A stretch of 64,000 bases of DNA from Hungatella sp. UBA3048 (GCA_002367105.1 DFCS01000008.1:1-64000), one strand, 5' to 3'; positions 6,166 to 15,132 are shown, numbered from the stretch's first letter. A program made the numbers and translations. Notes: generated by a model not told the origin, from the letters alone.

Positions 6166-8616
6166 ATGAAGAAAATTGTAATTATCGGCGGAGTAGCCGG
6201 AGGAGCCAGCTGTGCAGCCAGGCTGCGCAGGCTTGATGAGGAGGCAAATATCATTATGTTTGAGCGGGGGGAATACATTTCCTACGCCAACTGCGGCCTT
6301 CCTTATCATGTAGGAGATGTGATTAAATCCAGAGATGCATTGCTGCTGCAGTCGCCGGAAGCTATGAAAAAGAAATATAATATTGATGTCAGAGTAAAAA
6401 ATGAAGTCACCTCCATTGACCGGGAAAATAAAAAAATTACGGTCCGCAGGCTGGACTCCGGGGAAACTTATGAAGAAACCTATGACAATTTAGTCATTTC
6501 CACCGGTTCTTCACCGGTCCGCCCACCCATTCCGGGAATCGGATCTTCCCGTATCCAGACTCTCTGGACAGTTCCTGATACAGACCGCATCCGCGCTCTT
6601 GTGAAAGAAAACAAAATTAAAACAGCCGCTGTCATCGGCGGAGGCTTTATTGGCCTTGAAATGGCAGAAAACCTCGGTCACGCAGGTCTTTCTGTTTCTC
6701 TTATTGAAATGCTTGACCAGGTTATGACGCCTGTGGATTACGAAATGGCTCAGCTGCTCCACGAGCACATCCTGCAAAATGGGGTAGATCTCCATCTGAA
6801 TGATGGTGTTGCTGCGTTTGAAGATGAGGATGGATCTGTGGCCATTACTTTAAAGAGCGGAAAAACCATCTCAGCGGAACTGGTCATCCTTTCCATCGGT
6901 GTACGGCCCAACAGCGAACTGGCAAAGGCAGCCGGTCTTTCCGTCAATGAGCGCGGCGGTATTGTAGTAGATGAATATTTAAAGACTTCGGATCCGGATA
7001 TCTATGCCGTAGGCGATGTGATTCAGGTCGATGACCTTATATTCCAGGAACCGGCCATGATCCCCCTTGCAGGACCTGCCAACAAACAGGGACGTATTGC
7101 AGCCAACAATATTGCAGGAGCTCAGGAAGCCTATAAAAAAACCCAGGGAACATCTGTTGCAAAAGTATTTGATTTAGCTGTGGCTTCCACCGGTGTAAAT
7201 GAAAAAGCTTTGATTAAGAGGGGCCTTCAAAAGGGAAGGGACTATGAAAGCATCATCATTACCCAGAATTCCCATGCAGGCTATTATCCCGGCGCCGTGC
7301 CCATAACTCTGAAGCTTCTTTTCTCCGCCGATGGAAAAAAAATCTTCGGAGCACAGATCGTGGGCCGCGACGGAGTTGATAAACGGATCGATACTCTGGC
7401 GGTGGCCATCCGCCTTGGTGCAGGAATCTCTGACTTAAAGAGCCTGGAGCTTGCTTATGCTCCTCCTTTCTCCTCAGCAAAGGATCCGGTCAACATGGCT
7501 GGCTTTGTGGCTGAAAACCTGATTACAGGAAAGGTTGCATTTTCATCCTGGGATGCTGTGGAACAAAGCCCGGAGACCGTACTGCTTGATGTCAGAGAGG
7601 ATGCGGAGCTAATGGCCTTTTCCCTGCCAAATGCAAAGCATATTCCTTTAGGACAGTTAAGAAACCGCTTAAAAGAACTGGATCCTTCAAAGAAAATCAT
7701 CGTATTCTGCGCCATTGGAGTCCGGGCTTACAATGCTGCCCGCCTCCTGATGCAGAACGGTTTTAATAATGTAAAGCTTTATCCAGGCGGCGCCAGATTC
7801 TATCAGTCGACCCATTATACGGCGGAAGGGGTCCTTCCTTCCGAACAAACCGTTTATTCCGACAGCGGCCAGATGGAAACGAAAAATATCCCCACCTCTG
7901 CCATGCGCTTAGACTGCAGCGGCATGCAGTGCCCCGGACCCATCATGAAGGTGTTTGAAACCATGAAAGAGATGCCGGATGGAGCAGTCATGGAGGTGTC
8001 TGCCTCTGATCCCGGTTTTACCCGGGACATCGGCGCCTGGTGCAGACGAACCGGTAATGAGCTTATGGCCTGTGAACTCCGCGGAAAGGATTACGTTGCC
8101 CTGGTAAAGAAAGGAACTCCTGCTGCCCCTGAAAAAACGGAAGCAGCCGAAGGAAAGACCATCATCGTATTTTCCGGTGATCTTGACAAGGTTTTGGCTA
8201 GCTTTATCATTGCTAATGGCGCTGCCGCTATGGGCAGACCTGTTACCATGTTCTTTACCTTCTGGGGATTGACGGCATTAAGAAAGTCAGAAAAACAGCC
8301 GGTCCGCAAATCATTGGTGGAATCCATGTTTGGAGTTATGCTTCCCAGAGGAAGTAAAAAACTAAAATTGTCAAACATGAATATGGGCGGCATGGGTACC
8401 GCCATGATGAAAAAGATCATGAATGATAAAAATGTGGATTCACTGGAAACCCTGATCCAAAAGGCCATGAAATCCGGAGTAAAAATTGTGGCCTGCACCA
8501 TGAGCATGGATGTCATGGGAATACGGCCCGAGGAATTGATTGACGGAGTGGAACTTGGAGGTGTAGGCGCTTATCTGGGAGATGCGGAAGAATCCAACGT
8601 AAATTTATTTATTTGA
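6166..8616 (+). CDS. CoA-disulfide reductase fused to rhodanese, TusA and DsrE-like domains
   Basis: This 816-residue fusion has four parts. Residues 1-450 form an FAD/NAD(P)H pyridine nucleotide-disulfide oxidoreductase (GGVAGGASCAAR; active Cys43 in YANCGLPY) of the CoADR/Npsr family. Residues about 460-560 are a rhodanese with loop Cys515 in FCAIGVR. Residues about 582-650 are a TusA/SirA domain with CPGP (Cys589). Residues about 660-816 are a DsrE/DrsH-like domain with a conserved Cys in ACTMSMDVMG. Together they suggest persulfide reduction and sulfur relay with CoA or small-thiol disulfides. AGGAGG precedes the ATG. It is monocistronic and diverges from gpx-ohrR. Confidence 0.92.
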   Translation: MKKIVIIGGVAGGASCAARLRRLDEEANIIMFERGEYISYANCGLPYHVGDVIKSRDALLLQSPEAMKKKYNIDVRVKNEVTSIDRENKKITVRRLDSGETYEETYDNLVISTGSSPVRPPIPGIGSSRIQTLWTVPDTDRIRALVKENKIKTAAVIGGGFIGLEMAENLGHAGLSVSLIEMLDQVMTPVDYEMAQLLHEHILQNGVDLHLNDGVAAFEDEDGSVAITLKSGKTISAELVILSIGVRPNSELAKAAGLSVNERGGIVVDEYLKTSDPDIYAVGDVIQVDDLIFQEPAMIPLAGPANKQGRIAANNIAGAQEAYKKTQGTSVAKVFDLAVASTGVNEKALIKRGLQKGRDYESIIITQNSHAGYYPGAVPITLKLLFSADGKKIFGAQIVGRDGVDKRIDTLAVAIRLGAGISDLKSLELAYAPPFSSAKDPVNMAGFVAENLITGKVAFSSWDAVEQSPETVLLDVREDAELMAFSLPNAKHIPLGQLRNRLKELDPSKKIIVFCAIGVRAYNAARLLMQNGFNNVKLYPGGARFYQSTHYTAEGVLPSEQTVYSDSGQMETKNIPTSAMRLDCSGMQCPGPIMKVFETMKEMPDGAVMEVSASDPGFTRDIGAWCRRTGNELMACELRGKDYVALVKKGTPAAPEKTEAAEGKTIIVFSGDLDKVLASFIIANGAAAMGRPVTMFFTFWGLTALRKSEKQPVRKSLVESMFGVMLPRGSKKLKLSNMNMGGMGTAMMKKIMNDKNVDSLETLIQKAMKSGVKIVACTMSMDVMGIRPEELIDGVELGGVGAYLGDAEESNVNLFI

Positions 8617-8667
8617 ATAGAAAACTATTGAATCGATACAGTCAGAAGATGATGTGTTTAGTAATCA

Positions 8668-8705
8668 GGCGGGTCCGTAATATGTGTACGGATACCCGCC
8701 TTTTT
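8668..8705 (+). terminator. Rho-independent terminator of the CoADR fusion gene
   Basis: GGCGGGTCCGTA pairs with TACGGATACCCGCC (one bulge) and is followed by TTTTT. Confidence 0.9.
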
Positions 8706-8775
8706 ATGTTTCACATTTAGTAATATCCTCTCCTTCCGAATTTATATTTACCATATTTTAGCCTGAAATAAGCCC

Positions 8776-8804
8776 TTGACACATTACCTATTATACCTTA
8801 TTAT
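8776..8804 (+). promoter_or_regulatory. Sigma-A promoter of the HTH/hydrolase/DUF4180 operon
   Basis: TTGACA (8776-8781), a 17-bp spacer and TATTAT (8799-8804) lie about 43 bp before the start codon. The spacer and downstream DNA contain repeated CCTATTAT/CCTTATTAT words that could bind the HTH protein. Confidence 0.8.
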
Positions 8805-8846
8805 TGCCTATACGGAGTATTATAGCAACGATAAGGAGTAATTGAT

Positions 8847-9308
8847 ATGAAAGAAAAATATTATTCAGTGGAACAAATTTCGGAAATGCTGAATATCCAC
8901 CCAAAGACAATCCAGCGCTACATCAGGGAAGGCAAGCTGAGAGCAGGGAAAATCGGAAAAAGCTGGAGAGTGACCGGACATGACTTAAGTGTTTTTATGG
9001 AAAGCTCAAAACTGCCAGCCGAAATGGAATCCAGCCATTCCATAAAAAAATCCGGCTATGAAATAAAAGTATCTTCTGTAATTGATATCGATGTCGAAGG
9101 AATGAATGATGCCATTCGTATTATGAATACTATTACTGCCGCGCTGAATACCAATCTCCCGGAATATGGTCATCCGACCATGCATGCACAGTTTTTGGAA
9201 TCAGAATGCAAAGTACGTGTCACCATATGGGGGAACATCCAATTTGCACAGGCAGTCATTCAGTTAATTATGGAAATGGTTGAAACGATCAGACAGGAGG
9301 ATTATTAA
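8847..9308 (+). CDS. Helix-turn-helix (excisionase/MerR-like) DNA-binding protein
   Basis: The first about 55 residues are an HTH_17/MerR-like winged helix (YYSVEQISEMLNIHPKTIQRYIREGKLRAGKIGKSWRV in overlapping blocks). The remaining 100 residues have no domain I recognise and look like an effector or dimerisation region. AGGAG precedes the ATG. It is the first gene of a compact three-gene operon: its stop overlaps the start of the hydrolase by one base. It likely regulates this operon, possibly in response to a small molecule acted on by the hydrolase. Confidence 0.8.
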   Translation: MKEKYYSVEQISEMLNIHPKTIQRYIREGKLRAGKIGKSWRVTGHDLSVFMESSKLPAEMESSHSIKKSGYEIKVSSVIDIDVEGMNDAIRIMNTITAALNTNLPEYGHPTMHAQFLESECKVRVTIWGNIQFAQAVIQLIMEMVETIRQEDY

Positions 9309-10162
9309 TGAAGCCTATACAAACCAAGGTATTTAAAACCCCGGAAGGGAAAGAAAGAGTACTCTCTATTTACAATCAAATATTAGATCAATTTCCAGCT
9401 GAGAAGCGTTATGCGGACACCATATACGGAAAGACCTTTATACTTGAATGCGGACTTCCGGAAAACCCGCCTCTTTTGCTGCTCCACGGCTCATGCAGCA
9501 ACAGTGCCTTCTGGGCAGCGGAAATCTCCGCATTATCAAAAGCTTATCACGTATTTGCTATCGATATAATTGGAGAGGCCGGTAACAGTGAGGAAAACAG
9601 GTATGACCCCTCAGCCGATGAATATGCATTATGGTTGAAAGAAGTCCTGGATCAATTACAGATCTGCCGCGTAATAATCATGGGAAATTCATTTGGTGCA
9701 TGGATGGCTCTGAAATTCTCAACAGGATTTCCTGAATATGTGGCAAAACTTATTTTAATCTCTCCATCAGGCATCACACCGATCCGTCAGGAGTTTATTT
9801 CCAAGTCGGCTGAATATGTTTCCCGTGACAAAAATAATTCAGAGCCATTTGATGATTCCATTATTGGAGAAAGTGATATCCCTCAAAAGGCAAAGGATTT
9901 TATTATGCTGATCGTGCAAAACTTTATTCCCATGACTGATGCACTGCCGGTTTTTGCAGATCGTCTGCTACAAAGACTTACCATGCCTGTTCTCCTGATT
10001 ACCGGAGAAAATGATGTTACTATTGATGTCCATGAAACAGCACGAAGGCTTGCTGCCTTGACTCCAATGTCCGAAACCCACATTCTTCAAGGCTGTGGGC
10101 ATATACTGACAAATGTATTGGATATAGCAGCTCCATTCCTGGAGAAAGAAGGATTTAGATGA
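9308..10162 (+). CDS. Alpha/beta hydrolase
   Basis: The 284-residue protein has the alpha/beta hydrolase core: oxyanion region LLLHGSCSNSAFW, nucleophile elbow GNSFGAW (Ser), acid in TGENDVTID and catalytic His in GCGHIL. The fold covers esterases, lipases and C-C hydrolases, and the substrate is not predictable. GGAGG of the preceding gene serves as its ribosome site, and TAATG overlap suggests translational coupling with the HTH gene. Confidence 0.85.
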   Translation: MKPIQTKVFKTPEGKERVLSIYNQILDQFPAEKRYADTIYGKTFILECGLPENPPLLLLHGSCSNSAFWAAEISALSKAYHVFAIDIIGEAGNSEENRYDPSADEYALWLKEVLDQLQICRVIIMGNSFGAWMALKFSTGFPEYVAKLILISPSGITPIRQEFISKSAEYVSRDKNNSEPFDDSIIGESDIPQKAKDFIMLIVQNFIPMTDALPVFADRLLQRLTMPVLLITGENDVTIDVHETARRLAALTPMSETHILQGCGHILTNVLDIAAPFLEKEGFR

Positions 10163-10163
10163 G

Positions 10164-10535
10164 ATGAATATAAAAACAATAAGAAACCAGAATATCATAA
10201 TTCTTAATAAGGACGAAAAAATTTCCACTGCTCAGGATATCCTTGATATAATGGCTTCGTCCCAATACCAATGTGATTGCATCGGCATGGTCCTGTATAA
10301 AGAAAGCCTAGATGAAAGCTTTTTTGATCTTAAAACAGGCTTCGCAGGGGAAATCCTGCAGAAATTTTCAAACTACCGTTTTAAGCTTGCAATCATAGGG
10401 GATTTTTCAAACTATACCAGCAAAAGTCTAAGAGATTTTATCTATGAATGCAACAAAGGAAACCTGGTTTACTTTAAGAATGACTTAGATAGTGCCTTTT
10501 CGGCGCTGGTACCGGAAAAATCCATGGAACGCTAA
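10164..10535 (+). CDS. DUF4180 domain protein
   Basis: The 123-residue protein matches the DUF4180 pattern (QDILDIMASSQYQCDCIGMVLYKESL, KLAIIGDFSNYTSKSLRDFIYE, in pieces). It has no signal peptide or membrane segment. It begins two bases after the hydrolase stop, so it is the third member of the operon. DUF4180 proteins often sit next to small regulators; their biochemical role is unknown. Confidence 0.75.
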   Translation: MNIKTIRNQNIIILNKDEKISTAQDILDIMASSQYQCDCIGMVLYKESLDESFFDLKTGFAGEILQKFSNYRFKLAIIGDFSNYTSKSLRDFIYECNKGNLVYFKNDLDSAFSALVPEKSMER

Positions 10536-10569
10536 AAGCGATCCCATAGTATACCTGCATTGACATGGA

Positions 10570-10603
10570 AACGGCGGCTTTGAAATCAATCAAAGCCGCC
10601 GTT
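10570..10603. terminator. Bidirectional hairpin between DUF4180 and the cytidylate-kinase-like gene
   Basis: AACGGCGGCTTTGA (10570-10583) pairs perfectly with TCAAAGCCGCCGTT (10590-10603) between convergent genes. T tracts are short on both sides. Confidence 0.75.
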
Positions 10604-10616
10604 ATATGCGTTCCTT

Positions 10617-11264
10617 TTATAGCTCAATTCCTCTAAGCTTAATATAATCCTTAATCAGCTTCGCTGTCTGCTCTAAGTCAATGCTGCTGGTATTGATAAT
10701 CAGATCATAATTGTTCCAATTTTCCCAGTTCTCACCGGTATAGTAGCGGTAATACTCCTTCCGCTCCCGGTTAATCTTCTTTACCCGCTTTGCCGCTTCC
10801 TTCTCATCAACCTTATCCACTTCCATGGTGCGTTTGATGAGTGTTTCCATGTCTGCGTAAACAAAGATTTTTACCAAGCCCGGGAATTCTTCCTTTTCAC
10901 GGCCTAAGATGTAATCTCCGCACCGTCCGGCAATAATGCAGGACTCTTCCGAAGCCAGCTCTTTTATGACCTGGGACTGGAAACGGAACAGATTCTCCGG
11001 TTTCACAATATCCGCATCCATAGAGGGTTTCCCAAGCTGGGGCTTTAAGCCGCTTACGATCTTATAAAGCAGATTACTTCCCGCCTTTTCATCAGCCAGA
11101 CGGAAAAACACCTCTCCAACGGCACTTTGCTCCGAAGTTATGGACAAAATCTCTTCATCATAAAAATGAATTCCCAGCTCCTCTGCAAGGGCTTTTCCCA
11201 CGATTCGGCCGCCGCTGCCGTACTGCCTTCCTATGGTGATGACCAGATTTTTCTTTTCTTTCAT
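10617..11264 (-). CDS. Cytidylate-kinase-like family protein
   Basis: The N-terminus has a P-loop-type sequence, ITIGRQYGSGGRIVGK, and the central IIAGRCGDYIL and IKRTMEVDKVDEKEAAKRV segments resemble the Cmk-like family (cytidylate_kin2) common in Lachnospiraceae. At 215 residues it is similar in size to CMP kinase but distinct from the housekeeping enzyme. AAGGAGG lies 5 bp before the ATG. True substrate and role are uncharacterised. Confidence 0.82.
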   Translation of the reverse strand: MKEKKNLVITIGRQYGSGGRIVGKALAEELGIHFYDEEILSITSEQSAVGEVFFRLADEKAGSNLLYKIVSGLKPQLGKPSMDADIVKPENLFRFQSQVIKELASEESCIIAGRCGDYILGREKEEFPGLVKIFVYADMETLIKRTMEVDKVDEKEAAKRVKKINRERKEYYRYYTGENWENWNNYDLIINTSSIDLEQTAKLIKDYIKLRGIEL

Positions 11265-11341
11265 AATGCCTCCTTCTGCCCACGTTCTTTTCTAACGTTT
11301 CTTCATTATATTTTACTCCATTTTGGCAGAATTTACAATTA

Positions 11342-12637
11342 TTATTGATTGATTATCTCATTGAAGCAGATGGCTCCATATGGCCGGATGCTCATTCGGT
11401 AAGCATTGCCCTCTCCCATGGCTTTCTCGATATAGGAAATATATTCTTCTACCAGCTCATTGGGCAGCATGGTCATGATGACACCTGCAAATCCGCCTCC
11501 ATGTATTCTGCATGCACCTGTATTTTTCTCTGCCAGGAAAAGTTCCGTAAGAGCCAGGGCAATGGTGATTCCCTGCTCCTGGAAGCTGGTGTTGGTAAAG
11601 CAGTTCTGAAGCCATTTCCACGAGGAATTTCCGGATTCGGTTATTTTCTTTAAAAAGTCCTCAAACCGGTTTTCTTTTAATGCTGCCACTTCTGCTTCTA
11701 CTCTCTTATTCTCTTCAAAGAAATGGAGGGTGCGGAGGACAGAACGGTCACCGGCAAAATCCCTGATTTCCTGTAAATTGTCAATGACCTCTTTTTCTGT
11801 AATTTCAGCGCAGACTTCTTTTCCGAAGAACTCTGCAACTTTTTTCATTTCTGCCGGAACTGAGGAATAGTCTTCGCTTAAATCAGCATGACCCTTTCCT
11901 GTATTGACAATAATAAGGCTGTGATTCTTAGAGCCAAAATCAAAATCGATCTTCTCTATAACCGGAACTGCCGGGTCTTTAAAATCAATGGTAATAAGTC
12001 CCCCTACAGCACATGCCATCTGGTCCAAAAGGCCGGAAGCCTTGTCCCAGTATACATTTTCAGAAAACTTGCCGATATGGGCATATGCCACAGCATCCAT
12101 GGCGCTATGATTAAAGAATGTATTTAAGATAGAGCAAAGCAGCATCTCAAAGGAAGCAGAGGAGCTGACACCTGCCGCACTGATGACATTGCTGGTTACG
12201 CAGGCATCAAAGCCGCCGATCTCATACCCGTCCTCTAAAAAGCCCTTTAAAAGACCTTTTACCAGGTCAATGGTTCCTGCCTTCTTATCGCTTGGAGCCA
12301 AGTCATCCAGATCGATCTCAAAGCTCTGGTTATAAGTTTCACTGATAATATTTACTTTTCTGCTGTTGTTTTTTGCAGCTACTCCTACACAATCCAGATT
12401 AATGCTTCCAGCCAGCACCTTTCCGTGGTTATGATCGGTATGGTTTCCGCTGATCTCCGTGCGCCCTGGCGAGGAAAACAACATCACATCATCCTCCGGA
12501 AATTTCTTCTGGAAGTTTTTTATAAGGCTCTGATAACGTTCAATGTTCTCCCTGACTGCCTCTTTTCCATATAAAGCAGTCATAAGTTTTTCTGACTCTT
12601 TAGACTCCAACAGCTGAATCGTATCACTTATCTTCAT
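11342..12637 (-). CDS. Galactokinase-family GHMP kinase
   Basis: The 431-residue protein has the galactokinase architecture: sugar-binding motif SPGRTEISGNHTDHNHG near the N-terminus, the GHMP ATP loop ISAAGVSSSASFE, catalytic Asp in SGLLDQMACAVGG and a C-terminal RIHGGGFAGV motif. The usual GEHTDYN is GNHTDHN here, so the Glu that normally contacts the sugar is Asn. No galT, galE or transporter is adjacent. The ATG at 12637 (AGGAG upstream) is chosen over a GTG 51 bp earlier. Family is certain; substrate may be galactose or a relative. Confidence 0.85.
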   Translation of the reverse strand: MKISDTIQLLESKESEKLMTALYGKEAVRENIERYQSLIKNFQKKFPEDDVMLFSSPGRTEISGNHTDHNHGKVLAGSINLDCVGVAAKNNSRKVNIISETYNQSFEIDLDDLAPSDKKAGTIDLVKGLLKGFLEDGYEIGGFDACVTSNVISAAGVSSSASFEMLLCSILNTFFNHSAMDAVAYAHIGKFSENVYWDKASGLLDQMACAVGGLITIDFKDPAVPVIEKIDFDFGSKNHSLIIVNTGKGHADLSEDYSSVPAEMKKVAEFFGKEVCAEITEKEVIDNLQEIRDFAGDRSVLRTLHFFEENKRVEAEVAALKENRFEDFLKKITESGNSSWKWLQNCFTNTSFQEQGITIALALTELFLAEKNTGACRIHGGGFAGVIMTMLPNELVEEYISYIEKAMGEGNAYRMSIRPYGAICFNEIINQ

Positions 12638-12729
12638 GTCACTTGCTCTCCTTTTCCGATTTACTGCCCACGCTTTTGGGCTGGGCACACCCTATTTATA
12701 TAGTAACCTGGAAGGTTTCCCCCATTCAT

Positions 12730-12745
12730 TGACAAAGCATTGTCA
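12730..12745. promoter_or_regulatory. Palindromic operator candidate at the galactokinase start site
   Basis: TGACAA and TTGTCA are perfect 6-bp arms around a 4-bp centre. The site covers about +2 to +17 of the predicted galactokinase transcript, a typical position for a repressor. Confidence 0.6.
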
Positions 12746-12753
12746 TTGCTACG

Positions 12754-12783
12754 AGTATATCATAAATGCCAAAGATTTCACAA
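12754..12783 (-). promoter_or_regulatory. Promoter of the galactokinase gene
   Basis: TTGTGA (12778-12783) and TATACT (12754-12759) are 18 bp apart on the minus strand. Confidence 0.6.
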
Positions 12784-12814
12784 TATAATATTTTACGAAA
12801 ACCTATAAAATAAT

Positions 12815-12844
12815 TTGACAGGTCATCCGGGGGACCCGTATAAT
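12815..12844 (+). promoter_or_regulatory. Consensus sigma-A promoter of the radical SAM gene
   Basis: TTGACA (12815-12820) and TATAAT (12839-12844) are both perfect hexamers with an 18-bp spacer. The spacer is unusually GC-rich, with partial dyad symmetry (GGTC...GACC). Confidence 0.88.
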
Positions 12845-12882
12845 GAAACAAATAAAAATAAGTGCGAAGGAAAGAGGAAACC

Positions 12883-13827
12883 ATGTTCTGGAACGAAAAA
12901 CCTTATCATTCCCTGGACTATGAAATGAAGAAACAATACGGACAAAAAGTCTATAAACTGGCTCTTGACGGCGGCATGACATGTCCTAACCGGGATGGAA
13001 CCCTGGGAAGCGGGGGATGCATTTTCTGCAGCGGCGGGGGATCAGGAGATTTTGCGGAATCCCTGAGCCTCCATTCCTCCGTCACGGAACAGATTGAATC
13101 TGCCCGCAAAAGGATCCAGGGTAAAATAAAGACGGATGAAGGCCGTTTCATCGCTTATTTTCAGTCTTATACCAACACCTACGCTCCCCTGCCCTATCTG
13201 GAAGAGCTGTTTACCCAGGCCATCTGCCATCCGGATGTGGCGGTCCTTTCCATTGCCACCCGTCCCGACTGCCTTCCGCCTGATGTCCTGAATTTATTGA
13301 AAAGATTAAATAAAATAAAGCCTGTCTGGGTAGAACTGGGACTACAGACCATCCATGAGTCCACAGCCGATTATATCCGCAGAGGATATCCCCTTCATAC
13401 TTTCTCTGAAGCCTGCCAGAATTTAAAGGAAGCCGGTATCACTGTCATCGCTCATGTTATTTTAGGGCTTCCTGGAGAAACCAGAGATATGATTTTGGAA
13501 ACTGTAACCTATCTGGGTCATCTGGGAGAACATGGAATTGACGGAATTAAGCTTCAGCTTCTTCATGTATTAAAAGGAACTGATCTTGCCGCGGAATATG
13601 ACAAAGGCCTGGTTCCTGTCTATACTCTGGAAGAATACACAGACCTGGTGATTGACTGCATCGCCCTCCTTCCGACCGAGGTGGTCATACACCGGATCAG
13701 CGGGGACGGACCGAAGAAACTTCTTCTTTCGCCTTTATGGAGCGGAAATAAAAAGCTGGTCCTCGGCACTCTGGCTAAACGGCTAAAAGAACGAGGCATC
13801 TGCCAGGGTGACAGATACCTCGTCTGA
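12883..13827 (+). CDS. TIGR01212-family radical SAM protein (YtqA-like)
   Basis: The cluster motif is CPNRDGTLGSGGCIFC (Cys-X12-Cys-X2-Cys), characteristic of the TIGR01212/YtqA family rather than the classical CX3CX2C. The SAM-binding core follows, with VLSIATRPDCLP and VELGLQTIHE. The ATG at 12883 follows AGAGG and yields a 314-residue protein of normal length; a GTG 21 bp upstream is less likely. Related proteins are thought to modify RNA or proteins, but this family's substrate is not established to my knowledge. It is probably monocistronic, convergent with capA. Confidence 0.9.
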   Translation: MFWNEKPYHSLDYEMKKQYGQKVYKLALDGGMTCPNRDGTLGSGGCIFCSGGGSGDFAESLSLHSSVTEQIESARKRIQGKIKTDEGRFIAYFQSYTNTYAPLPYLEELFTQAICHPDVAVLSIATRPDCLPPDVLNLLKRLNKIKPVWVELGLQTIHESTADYIRRGYPLHTFSEACQNLKEAGITVIAHVILGLPGETRDMILETVTYLGHLGEHGIDGIKLQLLHVLKGTDLAAEYDKGLVPVYTLEEYTDLVIDCIALLPTEVVIHRISGDGPKKLLLSPLWSGNKKLVLGTLAKRLKERGICQGDRYLV

Positions 13828-13829
13828 GT

Positions 13830-15008
13830 TTAATTGCTATTATTGTGAATAACACCGTTTTCATCAACTGATACATCAAAGGATATGCTCTGGAAATACT
13901 GGTAAAACTCCCGGATCTCATCTTCCTGGGTCAGCTTCCTGGTATATCCTGCCTTTGATGTCCCCGGGACTAAGGACAAGGTGGTGCTTCCCTGGGCAAA
14001 ATCCACCTGTGCCCGTATAAGGGCTGACTTTGGGATGCTGCTTCCAAAGATGAAATTGCCAAGGCTGTAGCAGATAGGCTTGCCGTTGTAATATTCAATT
14101 CCCTGCAGAACATGGGGATGGCTTCCCATCACTAAGTCAGCCCCTGCGTCGATGATCTGCTTTCCTAAAGCCCTCTGATATTCCTGGGGCTTCTCATCCC
14201 GCTCCACTCCCCAGTGAACGTAAACCACCAGATAATCGCAGGTTTCTTTTGCCTTTTTTATTTCTTCTAAAAGGATGGTAGGATCATAACCGCTTACCAT
14301 GCCCGGTTTTTTGCTGTTCGCCACCCAGTTGGGATCGGGATAAACCCTGGACGCCCCCAGAAAGCCTATGGCCTTTCCATTCACTTCTATCTTCTCAAGC
14401 TGTTTGGCCCGGTTCATATCAGGGCCTGCCCCCACATATTTAATACCGGCTCCATCCAGAGCCGTGCAGGTATCCACAAGGGCATCTGTTCCATAATCAA
14501 GGGAATGGTTATTGGCCAGGGTAACGATGTCAACTCCGATTTCATTCATCAGGGAAACCTTGGAAGGCGGCAGGCGGAATGTAAACTGTTTGTCAGGTGC
14601 CGCAGAGCCCCTGTCGCTGAAAGGAAACTCCTGGTTGGCCATAAAGATATCCGTATTGCTGATTTCGTCCCGATATCCTTCGTCCAGAACGCCATTCATG
14701 CTTCCCGACTTATCATAAGCCATCATAACATGACTAGATAGTAATATATCACCTGCAAAGAGGAGCTGAACGGCTGATTTTTGCTCTGTTTCTTCCTCAA
14801 TTGGAGCGGTTTCTTCCTGAGACTGGGATTCTTCTACTGTCAAGATTTCCGTTTCCTCTGATGTCTCAGGCTCTGAATGGGACAGGCTTTCTCGTGGAAC
14901 GGCCTCTATTCCTTTCCATTCACTTACCCCGATCCACCCAACAAGCAAAACAAACAGTACTATGGGTAGGAAAATCAAAATCTTCATCAGCCCATTTTTT
15001 TTCTTCAT
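13830..15008 (-). CDS. CapA-family metallophosphatase-like protein, membrane anchored
   Basis: An N-terminal transmembrane anchor (ILIFLPIVLFVLLVGWIGV) is followed by a Glu/Ser/Thr-rich linker (about residues 35-75) and a CapA/PgsA domain (PF09587). That domain includes LLFAGDILLSSHVM, TLANNHSLDYG, VVYVHWGVE and VMGSHPHVLQGIEYYN, in pieces. The His/Asp pattern is that of a calcineurin-like fold. Homologues take part in poly-gamma-glutamate synthesis or wall-polymer metabolism, but no capB/capC lies nearby. AGGAGGAG precedes the ATG. Confidence 0.88.
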   Translation of the reverse strand: MKKKNGLMKILIFLPIVLFVLLVGWIGVSEWKGIEAVPRESLSHSEPETSEETEILTVEESQSQEETAPIEEETEQKSAVQLLFAGDILLSSHVMMAYDKSGSMNGVLDEGYRDEISNTDIFMANQEFPFSDRGSAAPDKQFTFRLPPSKVSLMNEIGVDIVTLANNHSLDYGTDALVDTCTALDGAGIKYVGAGPDMNRAKQLEKIEVNGKAIGFLGASRVYPDPNWVANSKKPGMVSGYDPTILLEEIKKAKETCDYLVVYVHWGVERDEKPQEYQRALGKQIIDAGADLVMGSHPHVLQGIEYYNGKPICYSLGNFIFGSSIPKSALIRAQVDFAQGSTTLSLVPGTSKAGYTRKLTQEDEIREFYQYFQSISFDVSVDENGVIHNNSN

Positions 15009-15132
15009 CTACTCCTCCTGATTGTTGACTATTTCCACATGGTTTTTCATTTTCCATTACTTTTTCCACAAAAACCATGGGTTTTTCCATAACTTTTCTT
15101 TCATATTTCTTCGGATTATATTCCATTTTTTT

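Noticed and set aside
8091..8516. Minus-strand 141-codon frame inside the CoADR fusion
   Set aside because: It is antisense to the conserved DsrE domain and shows no ribosome site or family pattern.
14920..15126. Minus-strand ORF rich in MEKP/VMEN words upstream of capA
   Set aside because: It overlaps the capA start and its ribosome site; the sequence is low-complexity leader DNA after a clear capA promoter.
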